DNA of 5,933 nt from Flavobacteriaceae bacterium (GTDB taxonomy: Bacteria > Bacteroidota > Bacteroidia > Flavobacteriales > Flavobacteriaceae), in assembly GCA_030834365.1 (NCBI GenBank), contig JAURFJ010000074.1, positions 1 to 5,933 of the forward strand, in the 5' to 3' direction. Under the pieces are notes generated by a model, which saw nothing but the letters and a program-made list of their open reading frames with translations, was not told where the DNA came from and did no database searches. Positions 1 through 5,933 of the stretch are shown here, piece after piece. The position numbers and the translations under genes were made by a program. Every line of letters starts with the position of its first letter. Positions within the stretch are counted from its first letter, which is position 1.

Positions 1-635
1 TCATACGAAAGCGACTCTAGATCCAATCTTGACAACAGGTCGATGAGGCACTCAGCACCCATCTTTGCAATAAACTTGTTTGGATCGCTATCGTCTAAAT
101 ACTGATTTTCTTGTGGAATCTCGTCTAAAATATTGAGATACTCCTCTTCAGTTAAGAAGTCAAGCATATGCAAATCTTGACCCTCTGCACCTTTGGCTAT
201 ACCCGGCTGAATGACCACGTAACGCTCGTAATAAATAATCATATCGAGCTTCTTCGACGGTAATCCAAGCAGGTAACCTAATTTATTAGGGAGCGATCTG
301 AAGTACCAAATGTGGGCAACAGGTACCACCAAACTGATATGTCCAACGCGGTCTCTTCTAACCTTTTTCTCAGTTACTTCAACCCCGCATCGATCACAAA
401 CAATTCCGCGATAGCGGATGCGCTTATACTTTCCACAGGCACACTCATAATCCTTGATCGGACCAAAAATGCGCTCACAGAACAATCCGTCTCTCTCGGG
501 CTTATGCGTTCTGTAGTTGATCGTTTCAGGCTTCAACACCTCTCCTCGAGAAGCACCCAAAATAGATTCTGGAGAAGCAAGACCGATAGAGATTTTATTG
601 AACTGCTGTTCTGTAGTTTCGTTTACTTTAGCCAT
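1..635 (-). CDS. rpoC: DNA-directed RNA polymerase subunit beta', N-terminal part (cut by window edge)
   Basis: Beta' is the largest subunit of RNA polymerase; with beta it forms the active-centre cleft and the DNA clamp. The reading frame opens at ATG (635-633) with MAKVNETTEQQFNKISIGLA and stays open to the window edge, giving 211 complete residues plus two bases. The clamp-head zinc finger is intact: Cys65, Cys67, Cys80 and Cys83 (ECACG ... VCDRCG) correspond to the four zinc ligands near residues 70-88 of the E. coli protein. Other family blocks are ESILGASRGEVLKPETINYR (about 23-42) and PVAHIWYFRSLPNKLG (105-120), followed by LPSKKLDMIIYYERYV. The catalytic NADFDGD motif lies further downstream, outside the window. 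The gene starts 37 bases after the rpoB stop, as expected for co-transcription with rpoB. No other ATG lies in the gap, so this start is well supported. The 16 bases before it (AAGCGTTACGACACT region) show no Shine-Dalgarno sequence. Confidence 0.97.
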   Translation of the reverse strand, partial: MAKVNETTEQQFNKISIGLASPESILGASRGEVLKPETINYRTHKPERDGLFCERIFGPIKDYECACGKYKRIRYRGIVCDRCGVEVTEKKVRRDRVGHISLVVPVAHIWYFRSLPNKLGYLLGLPSKKLDMIIYYERYVVIQPGIAKGAEGQDLHMLDFLTEEEYLNILDEIPQENQYLDDSDPNKFIAKMGAECLIDLLSRLDLESLSY

Positions 636-672
636 AGTGTCGTAACGCTTAATATTGTTATAAGAGAGCGAA

Positions 673-3600
673 TTATTCTTCAAGTCTAATATCCAGACCT
701 AGTCCTTTCAATTCGTGCATAAGCACGTTGAACGATTCAGGTAGACCTGGCTCAGGCATAGTTTCACCTTTAACGATGGCCTCATAGGTCTTCGCACGTC
801 CGATCACGTCATCTGACTTCACCGTGAGAATTTCCCGAAGCGTAGATGAAGCTCCATAGGCTTCAAGAGCCCAAACCTCCATCTCACCGAAACGCTGACC
901 TCCAAACTGAGCTTTACCTCCGAGCGGTTGCTGCGTAATAAGCGAGTAAGGGCCAATAGAGCGCGCGTGCATCTTATCGTCAACCATATGACCCAGTTTA
1001 AGCATATAAATCACCCCAACAGTGGCGGGTTGATCAAAACGCTCACCTGTGCCTCCATCAAAGAGATAAGTGTGACCGAACTTAGGAACACCCGCTTTTT
1101 CTGTAAGCTCATTGATTTGATCAATAGAGGCTCCATCAAAAATTGGCGTAGCGTATTTCTGATTGAGTTTTGCTCCGGCCCATCCAAGAACGGTCTCGTA
1201 AATCTGTCCGATGTTCATACGTGAAGGCACCCCAAGTGGGTTCAACACGATATCAACTGGGGTACCGTCTTCCAAGAAAGGCATGTCTTCGTCTCTTACG
1301 ATACGCGATACAATACCCTTATTACCGTGGCGTCCTGCCATTTTATCACCTACTTTAAGCTTGCGCTTTTTGGCGATGTAGACTTTGGCCAGTTTCATGA
1401 TGCCCGAAGGAAGTTCATCCCCCACTGAAATCGTGAACTTATCGCGACGCAGGTTACCCTGAAGGTCGTTTAACTTTATCTTGTAGTTGTGAAGCACATC
1501 GGCAATAAGCGCGTTAGTGTCTTCATCTACCGTCCAGCTTCCGCCAACTAGGTGCGCAAAATCGTCAACAGCATGAAGCATTTTTAAGCTGTACTTCTTA
1601 CCCTTTGGCAGCACCTCTTCTCCAAGGTCATTCAAAACACCTTGAGAGGTTTTTCCGTTGACCACGGCAAACAATTTATCTACCAAGCGGTCTTTGAGTT
1701 GCTGAAACTTCACTTCATATTCAAGCTCTAAGGCTTGAATAGCCTCTTTCTCTTCAGATCGCTTACGCTTGTCTTTGATAGAGCGTGCAAATAGTTTTTT
1801 GTCGATAACCACCCCTCTAAGTGAAGGAGAGGCTTTTAAAGAAGCGTCTTTAACGTCTCCAGCCTTATCTCCAAAAATGGCGCGAAGCAGCTTTTCTTCT
1901 GGGGTCGGATCAGACTCTCCTTTAGGCGTGATCTTACCAATCAGAATATCTCCGGGTTTAACCTCTGCACCAATGCGGATCATTCCGTTTTCATCAAGGT
2001 CTTTAGTCGCCTCTTCAGAAACATTAGGAATGTCATTGGTGAGTTCTTCAGCCCCCAATTTAGTGTCACGAACCTCCAGGGAGTATTCATCAACGTGAAT
2101 AGAGGTAAAGATGTCTTCACGAACTACGCGCTCAGAGATTACAATAGCATCTTCAAAGTTATACCCTTTCCAAGGCATGAAGGCTACCTTCATATTTCTT
2201 CCTAAGGCTAATTCTCCTTTTTCGGTTGCGTAGCCCTCGCAAAGCACTTGTCCCTTAGTCACTTTGTTTCCTTTCGAAACAATAGGCTTAAGGTTAATGG
2301 CAGAACCTTGGTTGGTTTTTCTGAATTTAATCAACCTGTATTCCTTGAACTCGTCTTCGAAGCTGACCAGTTTTTCTTGCTCAGTCATGTCGTACTTAAT
2401 GACAATGCGCTCAGCGTCAACGTATTCTACAACACCATCACCCTCTGCATTGATCAGTACGCGTGAGTCTCTAGCTACCTGACGTTCTAGACCTGTTCCT
2501 ACAATAGGAGATTCAGGACGAAGCAATGGTACGGCCTGGCGCATCATGTTCGACCCCATCAGCGCACGGTTTGCATCATCGTGCTCCAAAAATGGAATAA
2601 GTGAAGCTGAGATAGAGGCAATCTGATTAGGCGCCACGTCGGTATAGTCGATTTCTTCTGGAGAGACCACTGGGAAATCGCCTTCTAATCGAGCGATTAC
2701 TTTATCGGCATCAATCGTTCCGTCTGAAGAAAGCGGAATGTTTGCTTGAGCAATCTTCTTTCCTTCTTCTTCTTCGGCACTTAAAAATACGTGCTCAGAT
2801 AAGTCTACCTTACCGTTAGAAACCTTGCGGTATGGAGTCTCCAAGAATCCCATAGCATTCACCTTGGCGAATACTGAAAGAGACGAGATAAGCCCAATGT
2901 TGGGTCCTTCAGGAGTCTCAATGGGGCATAATCTACCGTAATGCGTATAGTGAACGTCTCGCACCTCGAATCCGGCGCGTTCACGTGAAAGACCGCCTGG
3001 CCCTAGAGCTGAAAGTCTACGTTTATGAGTAATCTCAGCCAGCGGATTGGTTTGATCCATGAACTGAGAGAGCTGATTGGTTCCAAAAAACGAATTGATA
3101 ACCGAAGAGAGTGTCTTTGCATTAATCAAATCGATTGGTGTAAACACCTCGTTATCTCTAACATTCATTCGCTCTCTTATGGTTCTTGCCATACGAGCAA
3201 GACCTACGCCGAACTGCTGAGACAGTTGCTCCCCAACCGTGCGAATGCGGCGATTCGAAAGGTGATCAATATCATCGATCTCAGCCTTTGAATTGATCAG
3301 TTCAATTAGGTGTTTAATAATGGTAATGATGTCTTCTTTGGTCAATACTTGATTGTCCATTCCAATATCAAGACCTAATTTTTTATTCATTCGGTAACGC
3401 CCAACTTCACCCAAATTATAGCGTTGATCAGAGAAGAATAACTTGTCGATGATACCTCGTGCGGTCTCCTCATCAGGTGGTTCTGCGTTACGCAGCTGTC
3501 GGTAAATATGCTCTACCGCCTCTTTTTCAGAGTTGGTAGGGTCTTTTTGAAGCGTATTGTGAATAATTGCATACTCTGATTGGGCATTATTCTCTTTGTG

Positions 3601-4482
3601 AAGCAGAATGGTCTTTACGTCTGCTTCTACGATCTGATCCAGATGCTCTTTCTCTAGAATGGTATCGCGATCAAGGATGATCTCGTTGCGTTCTATAGAA
3701 ACCACTTCACCTGTGTCTTCGTCTACGAAGTCTTCATGCCAAGTGTTTAGCACACGAGCCGCCAGCTTGCGACCCAATACCTTCTTAAGTCCTGTTTTTG
3801 AGACCTTAACCTCCTCTGAGAGGTCGAAAATCTCTAAAATATCTTTATCGCGTTCGTAACCAATAGCTCTAAAAAGAGTGGTCACCGGCAATTTTTTCTT
3901 ACGGTCAATGTACGCATACATGACCCCGTTAATATCAGTGGCGAATTCAATCCATGAACCCTTGAATGGGATCACACGGGCAGAATACAGTTTAGTTCCG
4001 TTCGCGTGAATCGATTGACCAAAAAATACACCAGGAGAGCGGTGCAGCTGAGATACAATTACACGCTCAGCGCCATTGATGACAAAAGTACCCGAGGGAG
4101 TCATGTAAGGAATTGTTCCTAGGTATACGTCTTGTACAATGGTTTCGAAGTCTTCGTGCTCGGGATCCGTACAATAGAGCTTAAGTCTTGCCTTTAACGG
4201 TACACTATAGGTTAAACCGCGCTCGATACACTCCTGAATGTTGTAACGTGGAGGATCGACGAAATAATCCAAAAACTCGAGCACAAACTGGTTGCGCGTG
4301 TCGGTGATTGGAAAATTCTCCATGAAGGTGTTAAATAGCCCTTCGTTTTCGCGTGCATCTGACTTCGTCTCAAGCTGAAAAAAGTCTTGAAACGATTTGA
4401 TCTGAATGTCTAGAAAATCTGGATATTCTGGAATGCTAGAAGCGGAAGCAAAATTTACTCTCTCGGTCTGATTCGACAACAT
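673..4482 (-). CDS. rpoB: DNA-directed RNA polymerase subunit beta
   Basis: This is the complete 1269-residue catalytic beta subunit, shorter than E. coli beta (1342) and typical for Bacteroidota. The N-terminal part (PDFLDIQIKSFQDFF, 21-35; GTFVINGAERVIVSQLHRSP, 131-150) contains the protrusion and lobe regions. Rifampicin cluster I is QLSQFMDQTNPLAEITHKRR (470-489) followed by LSALGPGGL. Residues matching E. coli Q513, D516, H526, R529, S531 and L533 are Q473, D476, H486, R489, S491 and L493, all wild type, as is I532 (E. coli I572). The RPIETPEGPNIG-type block is present as CPIETPEGPNIG (519-530). The active-centre lysines are K1047 and K1055 in GDKMAGRHGNKG, and the C-terminal clamp/switch region contains GGQRFGEMEVWALEAYGA (1194-1211). 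Residues about 897-1015 form a charged extra segment at the position of the E. coli beta-i9 insertion. The start ATG (4482-4480) gives a normal family N-terminus; no Shine-Dalgarno is visible before it. The stop is TAA. The gene lies between rplL (96-base gap with hairpin) and rpoC (37-base gap). Confidence 0.99.
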   Translation of the reverse strand: MLSNQTERVNFASASSIPEYPDFLDIQIKSFQDFFQLETKSDARENEGLFNTFMENFPITDTRNQFVLEFLDYFVDPPRYNIQECIERGLTYSVPLKARLKLYCTDPEHEDFETIVQDVYLGTIPYMTPSGTFVINGAERVIVSQLHRSPGVFFGQSIHANGTKLYSARVIPFKGSWIEFATDINGVMYAYIDRKKKLPVTTLFRAIGYERDKDILEIFDLSEEVKVSKTGLKKVLGRKLAARVLNTWHEDFVDEDTGEVVSIERNEIILDRDTILEKEHLDQIVEADVKTILLHKENNAQSEYAIIHNTLQKDPTNSEKEAVEHIYRQLRNAEPPDEETARGIIDKLFFSDQRYNLGEVGRYRMNKKLGLDIGMDNQVLTKEDIITIIKHLIELINSKAEIDDIDHLSNRRIRTVGEQLSQQFGVGLARMARTIRERMNVRDNEVFTPIDLINAKTLSSVINSFFGTNQLSQFMDQTNPLAEITHKRRLSALGPGGLSRERAGFEVRDVHYTHYGRLCPIETPEGPNIGLISSLSVFAKVNAMGFLETPYRKVSNGKVDLSEHVFLSAEEEEGKKIAQANIPLSSDGTIDADKVIARLEGDFPVVSPEEIDYTDVAPNQIASISASLIPFLEHDDANRALMGSNMMRQAVPLLRPESPIVGTGLERQVARDSRVLINAEGDGVVEYVDAERIVIKYDMTEQEKLVSFEDEFKEYRLIKFRKTNQGSAINLKPIVSKGNKVTKGQVLCEGYATEKGELALGRNMKVAFMPWKGYNFEDAIVISERVVREDIFTSIHVDEYSLEVRDTKLGAEELTNDIPNVSEEATKDLDENGMIRIGAEVKPGDILIGKITPKGESDPTPEEKLLRAIFGDKAGDVKDASLKASPSLRGVVIDKKLFARSIKDKRKRSEEKEAIQALELEYEVKFQQLKDRLVDKLFAVVNGKTSQGVLNDLGEEVLPKGKKYSLKMLHAVDDFAHLVGGSWTVDEDTNALIADVLHNYKIKLNDLQGNLRRDKFTISVGDELPSGIMKLAKVYIAKKRKLKVGDKMAGRHGNKGIVSRIVRDEDMPFLEDGTPVDIVLNPLGVPSRMNIGQIYETVLGWAGAKLNQKYATPIFDGASIDQINELTEKAGVPKFGHTYLFDGGTGERFDQPATVGVIYMLKLGHMVDDKMHARSIGPYSLITQQPLGGKAQFGGQRFGEMEVWALEAYGASSTLREILTVKSDDVIGRAKTYEAIVKGETMPEPGLPESFNVLMHELKGLGLDIRLEE

Positions 4483-4518
4483 TGAACGGACAGTTTATAA
4501 AATGAATAAAAACAGGTG

Positions 4519-4552
4519 AAGGCCTTACCAATATTAGCATTGGAAAGGCCTT
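4519..4552 (-). terminator. rplL-rpoB intergenic hairpin, candidate attenuator or RNA-processing site
   Basis: Two arms, 4519-4532 and 4539-4552, can pair at 13 of 14 positions around a 6-base loop; the single mismatch (4527/4544) is U-U in the minus-strand transcript. The core is AAGGCCTT in both arms. In the transcript the hairpin begins 26 bases after the rplL stop and ends 36 bases before the rpoB start. After the stem come six bases (CACCUG), then five U (4512-4508) and more U-rich sequence. Because the U-run is offset from the stem, this looks like a weak or partial terminator rather than a full stop, which suits a position inside an operon. In E. coli the same interval holds a known attenuator and an RNase III processing site; equivalence here is inference. 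It could instead be a processing or stability structure for the rplL message. Confidence 0.6.
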
Positions 4553-4578
4553 TACCCTAAGTAGTTAGAACAGTAGAA

Positions 4579-4962
4579 TTACTTAAGCTCAACTTCAGCA
4601 CCAGCCTCTACTAAAGAGTTTTTGATACCTTCTGCTTCGTCTTTAGAAACTCCTTCTTTTACCGCTTTAGGAGCGCTATCTACGATTTCTTTAGCCTCTT
4701 TAAGTCCGAGACCAGTTAGTTCTTTAACTAGTTTTACTACAGCTAGTTTGCTAGCTCCAGCATCTTTGAGAATTACATCAAATTCAGTCTTCTCTTCAGC
4801 TGCAGCTCCTTCAGAAGCACCACCAGCACCACCAGCCGCTACAGCAACTGCTGCAGCTGCAGGCTCGATACCGTATTCTTCTTTAAGAATAGTAGCCAAT
4901 TCATTCACCTCTTTTACGGTGAGGTTAACTAGTTGTTCTGCAAAATCTTTTAAATCTGCCAT
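4579..4962 (-). CDS. rplL: Large ribosomal subunit protein bL12 (L7/L12)
   Basis: L7/L12 is the multicopy stalk protein that binds and stimulates the GTPases EF-Tu, EF-G, IF2 and RF3. The complete 127-residue protein shows the three usual parts: an N-terminal dimerisation and L10-binding domain (about 1-33, MADLKDFAEQLVNLTVKEVN...), a flexible Ala/Gly hinge (about 34-57, with AAAAVAVAAGGAGGASEGAAA) and a globular C-terminal domain (about 58-127). Factor-binding residues of E. coli align by eye: K65, K70, E82 and K84 match K72, K77, E89 and K91, and R73 is a conservative K80, within KLVKELTGLGLKEAK. The C-terminus GAEVELK is typical. The start ATG (4962-4960) is preceded by an A-rich stretch (ACGATAGAAA) with no Shine-Dalgarno. 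It lies 51 bases after rplJ, whose product anchors L7/L12 dimers to the ribosome. The stop is TAA. Confidence 0.99.
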   Translation of the reverse strand: MADLKDFAEQLVNLTVKEVNELATILKEEYGIEPAAAAVAVAAGGAGGASEGAAAEEKTEFDVILKDAGASKLAVVKLVKELTGLGLKEAKEIVDSAPKAVKEGVSKDEAEGIKNSLVEAGAEVELK

Positions 4963-4990
4963 TTTCTATCGTTTTAATAAAGTTTAAAAT

Positions 4991-5004
4991 ATTGAGTATT
5001 GAGT
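4991..5004. repeat. Tandem heptamer (ATTGAGT x2) in the rplJ-rplL spacer
   Basis: Two perfect adjacent copies of ATTGAGT fill 4991-5004 within the 51-base AT-rich spacer between rplJ and rplL. On the transcribed strand they read ACTCAATACTCAAT, ending about 28 bases before the rplL start codon. The repeat is directly visible, but two copies of a 7-mer can arise by chance or replication slippage. No function can be assigned. Confidence 0.5.
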
Positions 5005-5013
5005 GCGTACAAA

Positions 5014-5529
5014 TTAACGTTCAGACAAGGTTTTCACAATTCCTGCCAACTTACCTCCACCTGATTTCAGGCCAGAGATCACATTCTTGGCTGGAGATTG
5101 AAGCAGCGCAATAACATCTGCGATAACCTCATCTTTAGACTTGATACTTACTAGGGCATCTAGATAGTCGTCTCCAATGTAGACGGCTTCCTCTACGAAG
5201 GCCCCTTTAAGTAGTGGTCTTTTAGTATTCTTTCTAAAGGTCTTGATCAACTTTGCCGGCGCATTTCCTGTTTGAGCAATCATAATCGATGTCTCTCCCT
5301 TCAATACGGTGGCTAAATCACCAAAATCTCTATCGGAAGCCTCCATTGCTTTTTCAAGCAAGGTATTTTTAACCACCGAAAGACTAATATCAGCCTTGAA
5401 ACAGGCTCTTCTTAGATCGGCAGTAGCGCTTGCATTTAATCCTGAGATATCTGCAAGATAGATCGTTGAGCTCGACGCAAGGGTGTCCTTCAACTGCTCT
5501 ATTACTTGTGCTTTTTCTTCTCTAGTCAT
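5014..5529 (-). CDS. rplJ: Large ribosomal subunit protein uL10
   Basis: L10 forms the base of the L7/L12 stalk: its N-terminal domain binds 23S rRNA next to L11, and its long C-terminal helix carries the L7/L12 dimers. The complete protein has 171 residues, close to the family norm of about 165-175. Recognisable blocks are MTREEKAQVIEQLKD at the start, the segment LSVVKNTLLEKAM (50-62), LKGETSIMIA (76-85) and LKGAFVE (107-113). The C-terminal part (about 133-171, KDEVIADVIALLQSPAKNVI... to KTLSER) corresponds to the L7/L12-binding helix region. The start ATG (5529-5527) lies 21 bases after the rplA stop, with no Shine-Dalgarno in that gap (CACACCTTAAGAAACTATAGT minus its last base lies just upstream). 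The stop is TAA. In several bacteria L10 with L7/L12 represses its own message through a structured leader; the gap here is too short to hold one. Confidence 0.98.
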   Translation of the reverse strand: MTREEKAQVIEQLKDTLASSSTIYLADISGLNASATADLRRACFKADISLSVVKNTLLEKAMEASDRDFGDLATVLKGETSIMIAQTGNAPAKLIKTFRKNTKRPLLKGAFVEEAVYIGDDYLDALVSIKSKDEVIADVIALLQSPAKNVISGLKSGGGKLAGIVKTLSER

Positions 5530-5550
5530 ACTATAGTTTCTTAAGGTGTG

Positions 5551-5933
5551 TTAAAGCGCCTTTACGTCTAATGGAACACTTGGGCTCATGGTTGATGACA
5601 GGTAGATGCTCTTCATGTACACCCCTTTAGATGCAGCAGGTTTCATACGATTCAACGTATCGATAATCTCCTTGGCGTTTCCTTCAATCTTTTCAGCATC
5701 AAAAGAAACTTTGCCAATGGCAGCGTGCACTATACCCGCCTTATCTACCTTGAAATCAATCTTACCCGCCTTAACTTCTGAAACCGCCTTAGCGATATCC
5801 ATAGTCACCGTACCGGTCTTTGGGTTAGGCATCAATCCTCTTGGGCCGAGTACACGACCTAAAGGACCCAGCTTACCCATAACACTAGGCATAGTAATAA
5901 TAACGTCTACATCAGTCCAGCCTGCTTTGATCT
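5551..5933 (-). CDS. rplA: Large ribosomal subunit protein uL1, C-terminal part (cut by window edge)
   Basis: L1 forms the mobile L1 stalk of the 50S subunit, which helps release deacylated tRNA from the E site; in E. coli it also represses translation of its own operon (rplK-rplA). The window holds the last 126 residues plus two bases, about the second half of a protein of roughly 230 residues. The frame continues without interruption to the edge: the codons above 5892 read IKAGWTDVDVIIT, matching the KIQAGWMDFDVVI stretch of E. coli L1, so the ATG at 5892-5890 is internal and not the start. The L1 signature is clear in GPLGRVLGPRGLMPNPKTGT (visible residues 21-40, approximately), followed by the conserved GIVHAAIGKVSFDAEKI and the near-terminal KGVYMKSIYLSSTMSPSV. 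The stop is TAA, 21 bases before rplJ. The usual upstream partner rplK (L11) would lie beyond the right edge. Confidence 0.98.
   Translation of the reverse strand, partial: IKAGWTDVDVIITMPSVMGKLGPLGRVLGPRGLMPNPKTGTVTMDIAKAVSEVKAGKIDFKVDKAGIVHAAIGKVSFDAEKIEGNAKEIIDTLNRMKPAASKGVYMKSIYLSSTMSPSVPLDVKAL

Noticed and set aside
636..672. Possible hairpin TAAC ... GTTA in the rpoB-rpoC gap
   Set aside because: Only about four pairs form and there is no U-run, so there is no support for a terminator or operator.
312..689. Plus-strand open frame of 125 codons opposite the rpoC start
   Set aside because: It lies antisense to the conserved rpoC start and the rpoB end, resembles no known family, and has the composition expected of a shadow frame.
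928..3859. Several shorter plus-strand open frames (62-109 codons) opposite rpoB
   Set aside because: All are antisense to continuous, conserved rpoB coding sequence, and none shows a recognisable domain.
4790..4865. GCA/GCT/GGT-rich repetitive stretch with CTGCAG and CAGCTG palindromes
   Set aside because: It is explained by Ala/Gly codons of the L7/L12 hinge and is not a separate repeat element.
4622..4987. Plus-strand open frame of 121 codons opposite rplL
   Set aside because: It is the reverse complement of the Ala/Lys/Glu-rich rplL gene, giving Ser/Ala/Thr-rich low-complexity protein; rplL itself is unmistakable.
4972..4989. Short inverted repeat TTTTAA ... TTAAAA in the rplJ-rplL spacer
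   Set aside because: It has only six A-T pairs, which is too weak for a stable hairpin and expected by chance in AT-rich sequence.
4483..5550. Search for Bacteroidota-type promoters (TAnnTTTG with an upstream TTG) in the gaps
   Set aside because: No convincing match was seen on the minus strand in the gaps examined by eye, so the genes are taken to be co-transcribed from a promoter outside the window.
5890..5892. ATG at 5892-5890 as the start of a short 113-residue L1
   Set aside because: The frame stays open to the window edge with clear L1 homology upstream of this Met, so it is an internal residue of a gene cut by the window.

Overview
The window is an ordinary, highly conserved housekeeping locus: the ribosomal-protein/RNA-polymerase cluster in the order rplA – rplJ – rplL – rpoB – rpoC. 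All five genes lie on the minus strand, so transcription runs from high to low coordinates. Protein wording (for example the RpoB start 'FASASSIPEYPDFLDIQIKS', RpoB length of 1269 residues, and the RpoC zinc finger 'ECACGKYKRIRYRG') points to Bacteroidota, most likely a member of the Flavobacteriia. This is recognition from memory of family sequences, not a search, and I cannot name a genus. Absence of Shine-Dalgarno sequences before all four visible start codons, and TAA at all four visible stops, fit that lineage.

Layout from the upstream (right) end: the C-terminal 126 residues of L1 (5551-5933, cut by the window edge); a 21-base gap; complete L10 (5014-5529); a 51-base AT-rich gap with a tandem heptamer; complete L7/L12 (4579-4962); a 96-base gap containing a strong hairpin (4519-4552); complete RNA polymerase beta subunit (673-4482); a 37-base gap; and the first 211 residues of RNA polymerase beta' (1-635, cut by the window edge). 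No stretch of more than 100 bases lacks a gene.

The genes belong to two linked machines. L1 forms the ribosomal L1 stalk at the tRNA exit side, L10 with L7/L12 forms the stalk that recruits translation GTPases, and beta with beta' form the catalytic core of RNA polymerase. The spacing suggests one co-transcribed unit. The hairpin between rplL and rpoB is the best candidate for adjusting the ratio of abundant ribosomal protein to less abundant polymerase.

I found no mobile element, tRNA, rRNA, CRISPR array, riboswitch or unrecognised gene, and no sign of an undescribed system. The findings below are modest and mostly regulatory.
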